DNA from: a virus
DNA: 61,063 nt
Reading direction: 5' to 3' (one strand)
Virus record (IMG/VR): IMGVR_UViG_3300005264_000029
Span: 64,001 to 125,063 of that record
Below the pieces are notes generated by a model, which was not told where the DNA came from, ran no database searches, and was given only the letters and a program-made list of their open reading frames with translations. This document shows, one piece after another, positions 1 to 8,545 of the stretch. Every line of letters starts with the position of its first letter. The stretch's first letter is position 1. The position numbers and the translations under genes were made by a program.

Positions 1-1084
1 TTGAAAAAACAAATATATCCTTATTTAGTTTTTCTTGATCTTTTGCTGAGGATTTAAAATCACCCTGTGCTAATAAATCAATTTTACCATTATCAAATAC
101 TCCATATTTATTTTTTGCAGCTTCTCTTTTCTTTTCAAGTTCTTTTGCATCTTTTCTAACAATTGCAAATTCAACATCTTTTCCTCCACCAGTAATTATT
201 GACCCTGATGTAGTAAATTCTTTCATTTCTGTTTGTAAAAAAGGAGTGTTCATAATAGTTTCAGGTGTTTTAATAGTTGTATCCATTAAATATGATGGTC
301 CTTTATAGACTTCTCTTGTCTCTTTTTGTTCTTGATCATATATAGTCCTAGGTTGTATTTTTGTTTCTTTTCTTTTAATTTCAGATTTACCTAATGAAAA
401 AGATTTGAATGCTTCGGGCGCATCACTCATTGCAGATACTAAAAAATCTTTCTTTTTAGATTTATCTGACGCAAGTATATTTAATTTTGATCTTTGAATT
501 GTAGTTTCTGGAGCCTCTGATACCATACTAGATGATCCAAAAATTGATGATAATCCTGAATTAGAATTACTAGTAGGTAACGCCTTAACTCTCGAAGAGC
601 TTCCTGAACTACTCCTAGATTTTCTAGAAGATGTAAATGATGTACTTGATTGCCCTGTTAATGGATTAACAGTTGTTGTACCTGATAATTTTGTAGTTGG
701 AACAGGAGTACTAATAAATGATGTACTTGATTGCCCTGTTAATGGATTAAATGTTGTTGTACCTGATAATTTTGGTGAACTACTACTTGAAGACCTTGAA
801 GAACTACTAGATGATTTAGACGTATTTTGTTTAGTATTATTATGATCTGATATTGTTTTAGTCGATGCAAATCTTTTTCCACTTGCATCTGTTGCATATG
901 CCGGTTTACCATTTCTATATTCAACCTTTACAATTCTTGATGATGATTTACTAGATCCTTTAGATTTACTCTTAGAACTACTAGATTTACTATTTGGATC
1001 CTTACCATTTTTAATTCTAGTTACTTTACCACTGCTCGAAACGTGTTTATACGGTTTATTATTTCTATAATATGTTTTTCCCAT
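1..1084 (-). CDS. serine-rich low-complexity protein (partial)
   Basis: An open frame of about 361 codons starts at ATG 1084 and runs off the left edge of the window without a stop. It begins MGKTYYRNNKPYKHVSSSG. Long stretches are nearly pure Ser/Lys/Thr, typical of a disordered linker. An imperfect repeat of about 19 residues (KLSGTTTxNPLTGQSSTSF) occurs twice, encoded around 640-775. The visible end of the frame is more charged and may begin a folded domain. Function is unknown; a virion or surface role is a guess based only on composition. Short frames inside it on either strand are shadows. Confidence 0.75.
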   Translation of the reverse strand, partial: MGKTYYRNNKPYKHVSSSGKVTRIKNGKDPNSKSSSSKSKSKGSSKSSSRIVKVEYRNGKPAYATDASGKRFASTKTISDHNNTKQNTSKSSSSSSRSSSSSSPKLSGTTTFNPLTGQSSTSFISTPVPTTKLSGTTTVNPLTGQSSTSFTSSRKSRSSSGSSSRVKALPTSNSNSGLSSIFGSSSMVSEAPETTIQRSKLNILASDKSKKKDFLVSAMSDAPEAFKSFSLGKSEIKRKETKIQPRTIYDQEQKETREVYKGPSYLMDTTIKTPETIMNTPFLQTEMKEFTTSGSIITGGGKDVEFAIVRKDAKELEKKREAAKNKYGVFDNGKIDLLAQGDFKSSAKDQEKLNKDIFVFS

Positions 1085-1136
1085 TTTTTAATATATTATA
1101 ATAATAGGAAGTAAAGTTTATATATGTAATTATTAT

Positions 1137-1439
1137 CTAGATAATAAATGTCGCAATAATATTATTTATTAATACTATAGAATAGAATATACATATGCCA
1201 TACATTATATATGGATATGCCATATATGATTGTAATTCATCCTTATTATATTTATGAAAAAAATATGCACCTATCCCTATGATTATATGTAATATTAAAT
1301 TGTTTAATATATTAGTAGAATTGTTCTCTGTACTATATAATGGATTTGCGTCAGGTACACCAGAATTAAGTCCTATATGGGTAAGTACCATATCAGCTGT
1401 AAATAGAATTAAAAAAATATATATTAATTTGTTATGCAT
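1137..1439 (-). CDS. four-helix membrane protein, DUF5658-like
   Basis: This 100-residue protein is mostly hydrophobic, with about four membrane segments. The pattern D-x3-T-x2-GL-x2-G then NP near the first loop resembles the small DUF5658 membrane family, whose function is unknown. A TATA-like TTTATAAAGCATTAAC lies just upstream on the minus strand (about 1445-1470), so it probably has its own promoter. The family match is from memory of the pattern only. Confidence 0.7.
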   Translation of the reverse strand: MHNKLIYIFLILFTADMVLTHIGLNSGVPDANPLYSTENNSTNILNNLILHIIIGIGAYFFHKYNKDELQSYMAYPYIMYGICIFYSIVLINNIIATFII

Positions 1440-1470
1440 ATATGTTATAAATAGTTAATGCTTTATAAAG

Positions 1471-1635
1471 TTATCGTTTTTTACATTTCGTAAGTTCTTT
1501 TTCTGCTTCTACACCTTTATCATATAGAGTAACAAATGGACTAAACAATCCTTTAATACCTGATTTACAATCGTCGAATGTAGGTTCTCTTCCTTTACTT
1601 CCCAATTTTATTTTCTCCCATATGTCTTGACTCAT
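1471..1635 (-). CDS. small protein, unknown
   Basis: Predicted 54-residue protein, MSQDIWEKIKLGSKGREP at its N-terminus, Lys-rich at its C-terminus, with two cysteines. Its ATG overlaps the TGA of the gene upstream (ATGA), which suggests translational coupling. No family recognised. Confidence 0.6.
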   Translation of the reverse strand: MSQDIWEKIKLGSKGREPTFDDCKSGIKGLFSPFVTLYDKGVEAEKELTKCKKR

Positions 1636-1778
1636 TTTTTATGATTACCATTACCGTTTAATACCTTACAATAAAATGGTGATACTCCACCTCTATAACA
1701 TTTTTGACTTGCTGAATCTTTGAATAGTGTTCCGATGCTTATTCTATCCCTAGTCATTCTAAGTTTTAGTTGTGTCAT
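1632..1778 (-). CDS. small basic protein, unknown
   Basis: Predicted 48 residues. Its start (MTQLKLRMTRDRISIGTLF) resembles that of the next gene upstream (IRTTADRIKVGKL), sharing R-x-T-x-DRI-x-(I/V)-G-x-L, so the two are probably small paralogues. No function is assigned. Confidence 0.55.
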   Translation of the reverse strand: MTQLKLRMTRDRISIGTLFKDSASQKCYRGGVSPFYCKVLNGNGNHKK

Positions 1779-1781
1779 ATT

Positions 1782-1904
1782 TTACTTTCTCCCACAACTT
1801 AACGTTTTGATCCCAGTTTGCCTGCACTCTGCAGAAACTGTCTTAGTAATTAATTTACCTACCTTTATTCTATCCGCTGTTGTTCTAATTCCTATACCTG
1901 CCAT
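1782..1904 (-). CDS. small basic protein, paralogue of downstream neighbour
   Basis: Predicted 40 residues (MAGIGIRTTADRIKVGKLI...). It shares the T-x-DRI-x-(I/V)-G-x-L pattern with the 1632-1778 product and sits three bases from it in the same run of genes. No family recognised. Confidence 0.5.
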   Translation of the reverse strand: MAGIGIRTTADRIKVGKLITKTVSAECRQTGIKTLSCGRK

Positions 1905-1907
1905 GTT

Positions 1908-2048
1908 TTAATATCTCACTCCTTGTAATTGTTCATTAGTTTTCGCTAGTTTTCTAAATAGCTCCTCATGTAATTGTTGATTTGTTGTTCTAGACATCAA
2001 ATCATTCAAATAATCTCTTTGTTGTAATAGGCCTGCTGTAGATACCAT
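1908..2048 (-). CDS. small helical protein, unknown
   Basis: Predicted 46 residues, rich in Gln, Leu and Glu and likely helical (MVSTAGLLQQRDYLNDLMSR). It heads the group of four small genes 1471-2048 and lies three bases from the next gene. No family recognised. Confidence 0.5.
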   Translation of the reverse strand: MVSTAGLLQQRDYLNDLMSRTTNQQLHEELFRKLAKTNEQLQGVRY

Positions 2049-2114
2049 ATAATATTCATATATTCTATATTTATATATGTTATTATTATCTATGTAAAAA
2101 AAGGGAAATAAGTT

Positions 2115-2777
2115 TTAGGTCACTATATATGTATCGTTTTTAATAATATTATCTTTCTGCCACAATGGTTGTAAGTTAGTATAATGACAATATTTTATAG
2201 ATTCTTCTTCATCTTTGGCTAAGGCTATCGGTTTGATATGATCTATATGCCACTCCCCATAATTTTCCCAAGACATTCCTTCAGTAAATAAATTAGCCAT
2301 ATGTTCTATAAAAAACGCTAATGTGCATCCCATAATTTCTAATTTATTTATATTCTTATTTTTTGATTTACATGCTACAATTCCGTGTATTTTATTTTTT
2401 AACCTTCTCTTAAAGGCTTTTAGTGGGTTTTTCTTATATGCATCATGTCTTGCTTTATTAATTTTTTCTTTGTTTTCGGCTCTATATTTCTTAGCTAATA
2501 CAGCTAATCTTTCTTTATTATTAGCTCTATACTTATGACTATATGCTTTATAATATTCTTTCATATCGTTTCTGATTCTTTGATATCTCTCAGTATAGTA
2601 TTTTTTATGTTGCTCTTTATTTTCTCTATAATGTTTTTTACCATATTCTATAATTTTTTCTTTATTTTTTTCATAATATTTTTTATTTCTATTACACCTA
2701 CACTCATCAGAACATATTTTATTACCATTACTAGCTTTAAATGATTTATTGCATTCTATACATATTTTTTCTATCAT
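2115..2777 (-). CDS. free-standing HNH homing endonuclease
   Basis: The 220-residue protein starts with a CxxC...CxxxC zinc-binding cluster (CIECNKSF ... CSDEC). A long Lys/Tyr/Glu-rich helical linker follows, and the C-terminus is an HNH nuclease core with GEWHIDHIKPIA and NLQPLW. The same C-terminal core, with near-identical spacing (GEWHIDHIKPCS ... NLQPLWA), is embedded in the intein of the ATPase at 6388-7785, so the two share a recent origin. It probably nicks or cuts DNA at a homing site. The ATG follows a promoter matching the element consensus. Confidence 0.85.
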   Translation of the reverse strand: MIEKICIECNKSFKASNGNKICSDECRCNRNKKYYEKNKEKIIEYGKKHYRENKEQHKKYYTERYQRIRNDMKEYYKAYSHKYRANNKERLAVLAKKYRAENKEKINKARHDAYKKNPLKAFKRRLKNKIHGIVACKSKNKNINKLEIMGCTLAFFIEHMANLFTEGMSWENYGEWHIDHIKPIALAKDEEESIKYCHYTNLQPLWQKDNIIKNDTYIVT

Positions 2778-2812
2778 AAATATATTAATACTTAACTGTT
2801 TATAAGGTTTTC
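2778..2812 (-). promoter_or_regulatory. promoter of the HNH gene
   Basis: On the minus strand a CCTTATAAACAG box is followed by TTAAGTATTAATATA and then the ATG, matching the element-wide TATA plus TTAAGTATT arrangement. Confidence 0.6.
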
Positions 2813-3208
2813 TATTTCTAATTAGATTTCTAGGGTATTATAAGTACTAAAATAAAAAAAGTCTTCTCTAAGAGGCCTCTAAATTAACTTATACTATAAT
2901 TAATAAAAATAAGAACATTCTTTTTCGGAATATTAAATATTTTGAGGAATGGTTTTTAACATTTCCAGATGTAGTTTAAAAGTACTACTTTTTTATGGAA
3001 GTTTTGTGGTGATGTGAGTGGGGCACCGTATAATACTAAGATAACACTTTCACTTAGATATGTCGGATTTAAAATACTCCTTCTGGGCATTTTAAAGCAC
3101 ACAGAAAAGACTTTGTTCATACCATGATGTATTTTGTACTGTAGAAAAAAAGTGGTCTTATTTGCCCTAATTTATAGGTATAATAAAAGGTGTATATCGT
3201 ATATGTCA
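2813..3208. other. non-coding stretch, nothing recognised
   Basis: About 400 bases without a convincing reading frame on either strand. The small palindrome AGAGGCCTCT lies near 2870-2881, and a slightly more GC-rich part lies around 3005-3050. No tRNA, repeat array or known RNA is seen. It could hold an untranslated RNA. Confidence 0.4.
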
Positions 3209-3523
3209 CTATTGACTTTGAGATTTATATAGACACCTTTCTTCCACACATTTATTGTATGGGCACTCTAACAACTCATTAAGTTCAGGTTTGATCATTT
3301 CATTGTTATAGGACAAATTAATACAGCTATCAGGTCTCATGAAGTTAACTATCATACTCTCTGTAATGTTTACCGTTGTATTCCCATAAACACCAGTAAG
3401 AGTCATATTAGCTAATTCATGCTCGTTGTCAGCATATAACATGAATAGTATAGCATTGGTAATAATTAATAAGAATATTATGAGTACTGAGAGTGACCCT
3501 AGTATCTTATTGTTACTTTCCAT
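3209..3523 (-). CDS. membrane-anchored protein with Cys-rich outer domain
   Basis: Predicted 104 residues. A membrane anchor (about residues 9-31) is followed by a likely extracellular part with several N-x-S/T sequons and a C-terminal Cys cluster (C-x4-C-x4-C pattern). It overlaps the start-side neighbour 3513-4103 by 11 bases. Several other small genes here have the same plan of anchor plus short cysteine-bearing ectodomain. Function unknown. Confidence 0.65.
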   Translation of the reverse strand: MESNNKILGSLSVLIIFLLIITNAILFMLYADNEHELANMTLTGVYGNTTVNITESMIVNFMRPDSCINLSYNNEMIKPELNELLECPYNKCVEERCLYKSQSQ

Positions 3524-4103
3524 TTTCCACAGGTACTTCTGATTTATCTTGATCTTTTAATTCCTCAGGTTTTTCCGGTGGTGTAACCATTACAAGAATT
3601 CCTACGTCATTCAAGCTTTTGGACATTGTTATATCTTTAACACGATCGAGCCCTTTTGCGATAGCTTCCTTTGCTTTATTAGATTTAATCTTCTTACTGT
3701 ATTCTGCGGATAATTCTGGGTCAACCTCTACTTTGTCCATTCTCTGTTTGAAGACAGGATTGTCTTGCATTTTGCTAAAGAACAATAATGACTGATTATA
3801 CTCTTCTAGCTCTTCTTCGTAAGTTCCGGTCATTCGAAGTTCTAACCATTCTATGTTATAATTAAGGTTCTCCTCTTCAGTATATGTCTTCTTAACATAA
3901 TCAAATATATAACTAGGATTATGCTTATTCTTCTTCTTGGTCTGGTTCATCTTAATTGTTGCCAATTTAAATCCATACGTTATATTTGACCATATGTAGT
4001 TTTGGATACTTACTGAATTCTTTAGGTTAGCTACTTGTCTAAGGAACCATTTCTTATCGTTATTACGGTGTATCCTCCTTCCAACCTTTACTACTACAAC
4101 CAT
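3513..4103 (-). CDS. conserved-looking protein, unknown
   Basis: Predicted 196-residue charged soluble protein with a basic N-terminus (KVGRRIHRNNDKKW), a helical middle, and a Pro/Glu-rich tail. No motif that I recognise. It is in a tight minus-strand run with the genes on both sides. Confidence 0.65.
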   Translation of the reverse strand: MVVVVKVGRRIHRNNDKKWFLRQVANLKNSVSIQNYIWSNITYGFKLATIKMNQTKKKNKHNPSYIFDYVKKTYTEEENLNYNIEWLELRMTGTYEEELEEYNQSLLFFSKMQDNPVFKQRMDKVEVDPELSAEYSKKIKSNKAKEAIAKGLDRVKDITMSKSLNDVGILVMVTPPEKPEELKDQDKSEVPVENGK

Positions 4104-4104
4104 C

Positions 4105-4410
4105 TTATCTTGCCTCGAATGCTTTTATATATGTATCAATGTCATCATATTGATTAATTATATTCTTTTCTTCTCTATGTAGAAGACCCCATCTTTTAAG
4201 CATGATACTAGATGGTATATTTCTAGATGATAATTCTAACCCATGCTTCTTATACAATGCTTCTATATATGGCGTGATCTCCATTTCCATTAACTTGTCT
4301 TCAAAAGCTTTCATATGAGGATATTGTTTTTTTATGTTCTTAAGATACCTATAGTACTTACCATTTTTCACTTTTTTACCTTTAATATCAACTAGTTCTT
4401 TTTTTTCCAT
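4105..4410 (-). CDS. basic protein, unknown
   Basis: Predicted 101 residues, Lys-rich at the N-terminus and otherwise helical. It lies one base from each neighbour, in the operon 3209-4618. No family recognised. Confidence 0.6.
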   Translation of the reverse strand: MEKKELVDIKGKKVKNGKYYRYLKNIKKQYPHMKAFEDKLMEMEITPYIEALYKKHGLELSSRNIPSSIMLKRWGLLHREEKNIINQYDDIDTYIKAFEAR

Positions 4411-4411
4411 T

Positions 4412-4618
4412 TTATTTCTTTATCCTCATATACATCTTAGATGCTTCATCGTATTTTAATTCTCCAAAACTCACCATAGCATTCAAATATTTCTTATTAG
4501 TAGGATGATTTAATTTATTTATTTTATGTATATCATATACAAGAAAAGTATCTTTTTCTAAATTATCAACTATATATTTAACCTTTTCATATACTGTTTT
4601 TTTTTCGTTTTTAGGCAT
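4412..4618 (-). CDS. small possible winged-helix protein
   Basis: Predicted 68 residues. The pattern of helix, helix, then a hairpin-like YDEASKMYMRI end could be a small winged helix, but this is a weak impression. It is the first gene of the 3209-4618 run; a TATA-like ATTTATAAAG lies about 35 bases upstream of its ATG. Confidence 0.55.
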   Translation of the reverse strand: MPKNEKKTVYEKVKYIVDNLEKDTFLVYDIHKINKLNHPTNKKYLNAMVSFGELKYDEASKMYMRIKK

Positions 4619-4639
4619 AATATAAATAATATATTTTTA

Positions 4640-4870
4640 ATCTTTATAAATGTATTTATTCATTGTTCTATATTTGTACTGTATTTAGTTTTGATTTAGT
4701 TCTAATTTGTACCGTATTTAGTTAAAGAATTTATCATTATTTTTCATAATAAAATATAAATAATGATAATATAAACAGTTAATTAAACGTTAATTTTGTA
4801 AACAAATTAAGAACAAATACGAACTAAATTCGGACCACCCATGTATAAGAGGACTTTTTTTAAAAAGTAA
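4640..4870. promoter_or_regulatory. intergenic control region with repeated TTTAGTT words
   Basis: About 230 bases without a gene. TTTGTACTGTATTTAGTT (near 4671) recurs almost exactly as TTTGTACCGTATTTAGTT (near 4709), and a related inverted copy, GAACAAATACGAACTAAAT, lies near 4811. Such dispersed direct and inverted copies beside a promoter suggest binding sites for a regulator. This is an inference from the repeats only. Confidence 0.4.
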
Positions 4871-4879
4871 TGTATATAC

Positions 4880-5281
4880 CTACATCTTTAGTCCTAGCTT
4901 ATTTAATCCCCATATAATACAAAACGCCATCAATCCTACAGATATTATACCGGTAAGTATATTTAATCTAAATCCAAACATAATTACTGGTTCTGTCATA
5001 TTAATCAAAATTGCCTGTGTTATAACAACAATGAATGACAGAATTTTCCAGGGGAATATATTAAATTGAATTCTTTCAGCTTCTTGATTATTGTTTATAT
5101 ATGATAACTGGTCCTCTAATGTGAGTTTATGATCTCGTTTTTTTTCCTTTGCTGCGACTTCAAATTTTCGCACCTTAACTATGTCTGTATATAAATTTTT
5201 TATATAAAACGAAGTAATTATAGTATAAGCTATATTGGAAAAAAATAATACAATGGCGATGTTTGCAGTACTTAAAAGCAC
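4880..5281 (-). CDS. three-helix membrane protein, unknown
   Basis: Predicted 133 residues. A membrane segment at the N-terminus, a charged cytoplasmic-looking middle (KEKKRDHKLTLEDQ) and two more membrane segments at the C-terminus. Overlaps the upstream gene by 10 bases. Function unknown. Confidence 0.6.
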   Translation of the reverse strand: MLLSTANIAIVLFFSNIAYTIITSFYIKNLYTDIVKVRKFEVAAKEKKRDHKLTLEDQLSYINNNQEAERIQFNIFPWKILSFIVVITQAILINMTEPVIMFGFRLNILTGIISVGLMAFCIIWGLNKLGLKM

Positions 5282-5649
5282 AGTTCTACCTCTGATACAT
5301 CAAGTTCTACATTGCCCTTGGAGATCCATTTAGATTCCTTAAGTTCATATGATTCTTCCAGAATCATTGATTCTTTTTGTGGGTTTATATTAGAACAATA
5401 GAAACAACTTGTTTTAGAATATACTATGAAATATTCTTTTTCTACTTGAAAAAATATAACATCTCTTCCTCTACCAATTACTGTTATAGCCCTACTACTA
5501 ATTACCCCTGTACGTACAGCTTTAATCATTCTTCTTCTTACTTTCGATGTTTCAGTATTATGACCATAATTATCAGTTAATATTGTCTTATATGTCTCAG
5601 GCCTATTATTAAAATCTACAGTATATCCAGGTAAATATACATCTATCAT
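5272..5649 (-). CDS. protein with CxxC, unknown
   Basis: Predicted 125 residues, apparently beta-rich in the middle (VITVIGRGRDVIFFQVEKEYFIVY) with a single CFYC pair. It overlaps the ATPase C-terminal piece by four bases and is likely co-translated with it. No family recognised. Confidence 0.6.
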   Translation of the reverse strand: MIDVYLPGYTVDFNNRPETYKTILTDNYGHNTETSKVRRRMIKAVRTGVISSRAITVIGRGRDVIFFQVEKEYFIVYSKTSCFYCSNINPQKESMILEESYELKESKWISKGNVELDVSEVELCF

Positions 5650-6398
5650 TTGTCCACCAACGATGATGTTTTTTTCAACAATTGTTCTGAATCCTTTAAA
5701 ATCAAATCAAGTTGTTGTTTACTCATATCAACCTTATAAATTCTATCAATTTGTTTTATTACCCTTTGCATTGATAGTGTACCATCTCTTGATATTAGAT
5801 CTTTAAGAGTCATTATTAAAGCTGCTCTCTGGAAATCTTCTTTACTCATTGCATCAATTACGGTATTATCATCATATACATTAGATTCCCTAACTTGTAA
5901 ATATCTAGCATAAACATTCTTAGGTACCTTCGGAACCTTAAATAATTTCCAAAAATTAGGATGACCTGCTAACTTTTTCTCAACCATTTTAGTTGTTGTA
6001 AACTCTGTCCAACTACCTAATTTCTCAAATTTTTTAAGATTCCATACATCACCTGATAAGTTCTTATCCTTTACGAAAATCGATCCTTCTCCTCTCGCAT
6101 GTAAATCTAACCAATAATCTACATATGAATTCAAATACGTTTTATCGAGTTTAGTTACTTTTAGAGGAAAACAAAGGATGTAAAACAGATGCTTTGTCCT
6201 AACTTGCCCCAGAACCTTCTTTAACTCCTTGTTTTCTTTTTTCGACCAATCTTCTGCTGATGCGAAGCGAATTGCCTCATCACAATTATGTACTACCATT
6301 GAATTTGCTACAAAATTATGATTATCAGGAACTCCTATAATATCATAAACTTTAGATTTTTTAGTCCCCTTTGTTATTTTTTTAATTTTAATAAACAT
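5646..6398 (-). CDS. P-loop ATPase, C-terminal piece led by split-intein C half
   Basis: The protein begins with a 38-residue intein C half that ends ...DNHNFVANSMVVHN and is followed by Cys+1 of the extein (CDEAIRFAS). The extein carries the Walker B acidic pair (DEA) and a C-terminal region of about 210 residues. I place the start at ATG 6398. It has the Shine-Dalgarno sequence AGGTGAT a few bases upstream, complementary to the archaeal 16S tail; a GTG at 6407 is possible. The frame differs from that of the N piece, which stops at 6388, so the two pieces are made separately and must trans-splice. Spliced length is about 347 residues. The ATPase is of unknown role; nucleic-acid packaging or transfer is possible. 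Confidence 0.8.
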   Translation of the reverse strand: MFIKIKKITKGTKKSKVYDIIGVPDNHNFVANSMVVHNCDEAIRFASAEDWSKKENKELKKVLGQVRTKHLFYILCFPLKVTKLDKTYLNSYVDYWLDLHARGEGSIFVKDKNLSGDVWNLKKFEKLGSWTEFTTTKMVEKKLAGHPNFWKLFKVPKVPKNVYARYLQVRESNVYDDNTVIDAMSKEDFQRAALIMTLKDLISRDGTLSMQRVIKQIDRIYKVDMSKQQLDLILKDSEQLLKKTSSLVDK

Positions 6399-7785
6399 TT
6401 TTATCACCTTTTTTTAAATTATCTATTGCCCATAACGGTTGTAGATTATTATAATTAAAACATTTAATCTGTTCTTCTTTCTTTGTTAAATTAAAAGAAC
6501 TGCATGGTTTTATATGATCTATGTGCCACTCTCCATAATTTTTCCAATTCATTCCCTCAGTAAATAATTTATTTATATACTCTTTAAATTCAGGAATTGT
6601 GCACCCTAAAAAATCCTTAAGTGATATATCTTTAATCATTCCTTGATCATTTAATGCTAGGGATACTCTTCTTCTAAGGTTCCTTTTTATTTTGTATTCT
6701 GGGTTTGTTTTCATTAATTCTTTATGTTTATTATTTAAATATTTTCTGTGTTTAGTATAGTTGTTTTTTAACCATTTTTTTCGTGTTTCTTTTATTGCTT
6801 CTTTATTATTATCATAATATTTTTTATTTGATATTTTATATTTATCTTTATTTTTTTGATATTCCTTATGTTTTTGTTCTTTATATTTATCAGGATTCTC
6901 AATCGCCCATTTTTGTTTTTTCTTTAATAATTCTTCACTATTCTCTTTTCTATAAATATGTAAATATTTCTTTATTTTTTCTTTATGCTCTAAAGCATAA
7001 CGTTTTAATCCACACTTGCGACAACATACTTTTACTTCTTCTCTTACAGGAATAAACTCTTTATCACATATAACACAAGTTTTGCTTCGTACCTGTATTT
7101 CCTCGTCTTCTGTTAAATCTTTTAATTTTTTATAACCCTTTTTTGTGAGAAACAAATGATTTTCTGTAGCCTTTATTTTTTTACCATTAATCAATTCTAT
7201 TTCGAATACTACTTCTTTTCCGGTCTGAATTGTTTTTTCTGGTTTTTTATATTCGTATCTATCATTTTTTATATTATAAGATAAAACTTCATAATCATTC
7301 CTTCCAACTAAATCTTTTATGCTTTCTGTTTTTTCAATTCCTTCAACCTTTACTTTAATAGATGTATCACCAGACAAACATAAGATAGGACTAAAGGCCG
7401 GAAGTTCCTGAATCAATCTCATAATATCTTCGTTGTTATATGCAATATGTTTCTTTGGGTCAAATCGAATACCTATTAATTTGCACCACGCCCTACACAA
7501 TTGAATTCCTGTGCTGCTCTTGCCCGTCCCCTTATCACTACTTAACAGTAGTAATGTATCATAGTTTGCTAAATTTCTTTGTAAACAATATTTAACAAAT
7601 TGAGAAAACACTCTATACTTTGATTTCTTTTCAGGTTCCGCTGGTTTTAATCGATTCTTTTTATATTCGTGGAATAAATATAAAACTTGTTTATGTGTGA
7701 GATTATCTTTAGGTAAATTATTCTTTTTCATAATTTCCTCAATCACATTAACATCTACATTAGTTAATCCTATTTCATCTACCAT
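6388..7785 (-). CDS. P-loop ATPase, N-terminal piece with split-intein N half and HNH nuclease
   Basis: Residues 1-135 are the N-extein, with the Walker A motif SSDKGTGKSS. At Cys136 the intein starts (CLSGDTSIKV; block B-like ATENHLFL). An HNH endonuclease domain follows, with a zinc cluster, a long charged linker, GEWHIDHIKPCS and NLQPLWA, and then a stop codon instead of the intein C half. That half is encoded by the next gene. The insertion point is directly before the Walker B DE, joining PIL to CDEA. The start has a strong Shine-Dalgarno sequence, GGAGGTT, about eight bases upstream. The HNH core matches the free-standing HNH at 2115-2777. Confidence 0.85.
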   Translation of the reverse strand: MVDEIGLTNVDVNVIEEIMKKNNLPKDNLTHKQVLYLFHEYKKNRLKPAEPEKKSKYRVFSQFVKYCLQRNLANYDTLLLLSSDKGTGKSSTGIQLCRAWCKLIGIRFDPKKHIAYNNEDIMRLIQELPAFSPILCLSGDTSIKVKVEGIEKTESIKDLVGRNDYEVLSYNIKNDRYEYKKPEKTIQTGKEVVFEIELINGKKIKATENHLFLTKKGYKKLKDLTEDEEIQVRSKTCVICDKEFIPVREEVKVCCRKCGLKRYALEHKEKIKKYLHIYRKENSEELLKKKQKWAIENPDKYKEQKHKEYQKNKDKYKISNKKYYDNNKEAIKETRKKWLKNNYTKHRKYLNNKHKELMKTNPEYKIKRNLRRRVSLALNDQGMIKDISLKDFLGCTIPEFKEYINKLFTEGMNWKNYGEWHIDHIKPCSSFNLTKKEEQIKCFNYNNLQPLWAIDNLKKGDKNVY

Positions 7786-7812
7786 TATCTTGAACCTCCG
7801 GTTAAAGTCATA

Positions 7813-7980
7813 TTAATAATCCTCCCTATGATAACTTAGAAAATTAGATATCATCCATATACCTAATGTACCAAGAACAATTATTCCTATTGTTTTCTGT
7901 GCAAATGATCCTGCAGTTATTGCCGATATAGATACAAATATTACTATTAATATTATTCCTATAAGTAATATATCACTCAT
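7813..7980 (-). CDS. small membrane protein
   Basis: Predicted 55 residues with two hydrophobic segments (MSDILLIGIILIVIFVSISA; then QKTIGIIVLGTLGIWMI). The start overlaps the stop of the gene upstream (ATGA). Function unknown; it could be holin-like, but size and topology alone do not prove that. Confidence 0.55.
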   Translation of the reverse strand: MSDILLIGIILIVIFVSISAITAGSFAQKTIGIIVLGTLGIWMISNFLSYHREDY

Positions 7981-8159
7981 TTCTTATCCTCTACTGCATT
8001 AGTACTTAAAATTCTAAAAGAAAGTATACTCATAATAATTCCACCTAAAAGAGGATGTGTATATATGTCAAATGTTACCCTTAATAAAAAAATTACTGCT
8101 AATAAAATTATAAATACTGCACCAATCAATACAAAATCTTCTCTAATATTTTTACTCAT
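7977..8159 (-). CDS. small two-helix membrane protein
   Basis: Predicted 60 residues with two membrane segments and a charged C-terminus. It is translationally coupled to the M50-like gene upstream (overlap at 8156-8159) and to the small gene downstream. Confidence 0.55.
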   Translation of the reverse strand: MSKNIREDFVLIGAVFIILLAVIFLLRVTFDIYTHPLLGGIIMSILSFRILSTNAVEDKK

Positions 8160-8485
8160 TTCTTAATTGTACCTATATGTATTTTAATTAAATTCCAAAA
8201 GTCCATACCACATGCTACAAAATATGCAATCATTGCATACGCGGTCTCTTCTGAATGTATATAAAAAAAAGGTATAAAGGCAAACATACCAGCAATTATT
8301 CCTGAACCTAAGAACGCACTCTTTTGTAAATTGGTCATGAGTGTACCAGGTATAATTTTTACGTAAGTTTTCTTAAGTCTCACAGCTGGCCAATTTTTAA
8401 ACACTGACCAGTAAAAAAAAATATGTCCCAATTCATGAATAAGAATTGCAAATAAATATACTAATATCATAAAAATAAATTCCAT
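8156..8485 (-). CDS. M50/site-2-protease-like membrane metalloprotease
   Basis: The first membrane segment contains ILIHELGHIFF, an HExxH zinc site inside the membrane as in site-2 proteases. A second polar group near the end (ACGMDFWNL) may supply the third ligand, as the N/D motif does in that family. At 109 residues it is much shorter than cellular S2P enzymes, close to a bare catalytic core. The substrate is unknown. Its promoter (CGAAACCTTTATAAATAGTTAA on the minus strand, within 8488-8525) is among the best matches to the element consensus. Confidence 0.7.
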   Translation of the reverse strand: MEFIFMILVYLFAILIHELGHIFFYWSVFKNWPAVRLKKTYVKIIPGTLMTNLQKSAFLGSGIIAGMFAFIPFFYIHSEETAYAMIAYFVACGMDFWNLIKIHIGTIKK

Positions 8486-8545
8486 ATATATTATATATGA
8501 TTAACTATTTATAAAGGTTTCGTTTAGATACATATATAAATCTCT

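Noticed and set aside
739-924. Minus-strand frame of 61 codons
   Set aside because: It lies in another frame of the serine-rich gene and consists of low-complexity Gln/Val stretches.
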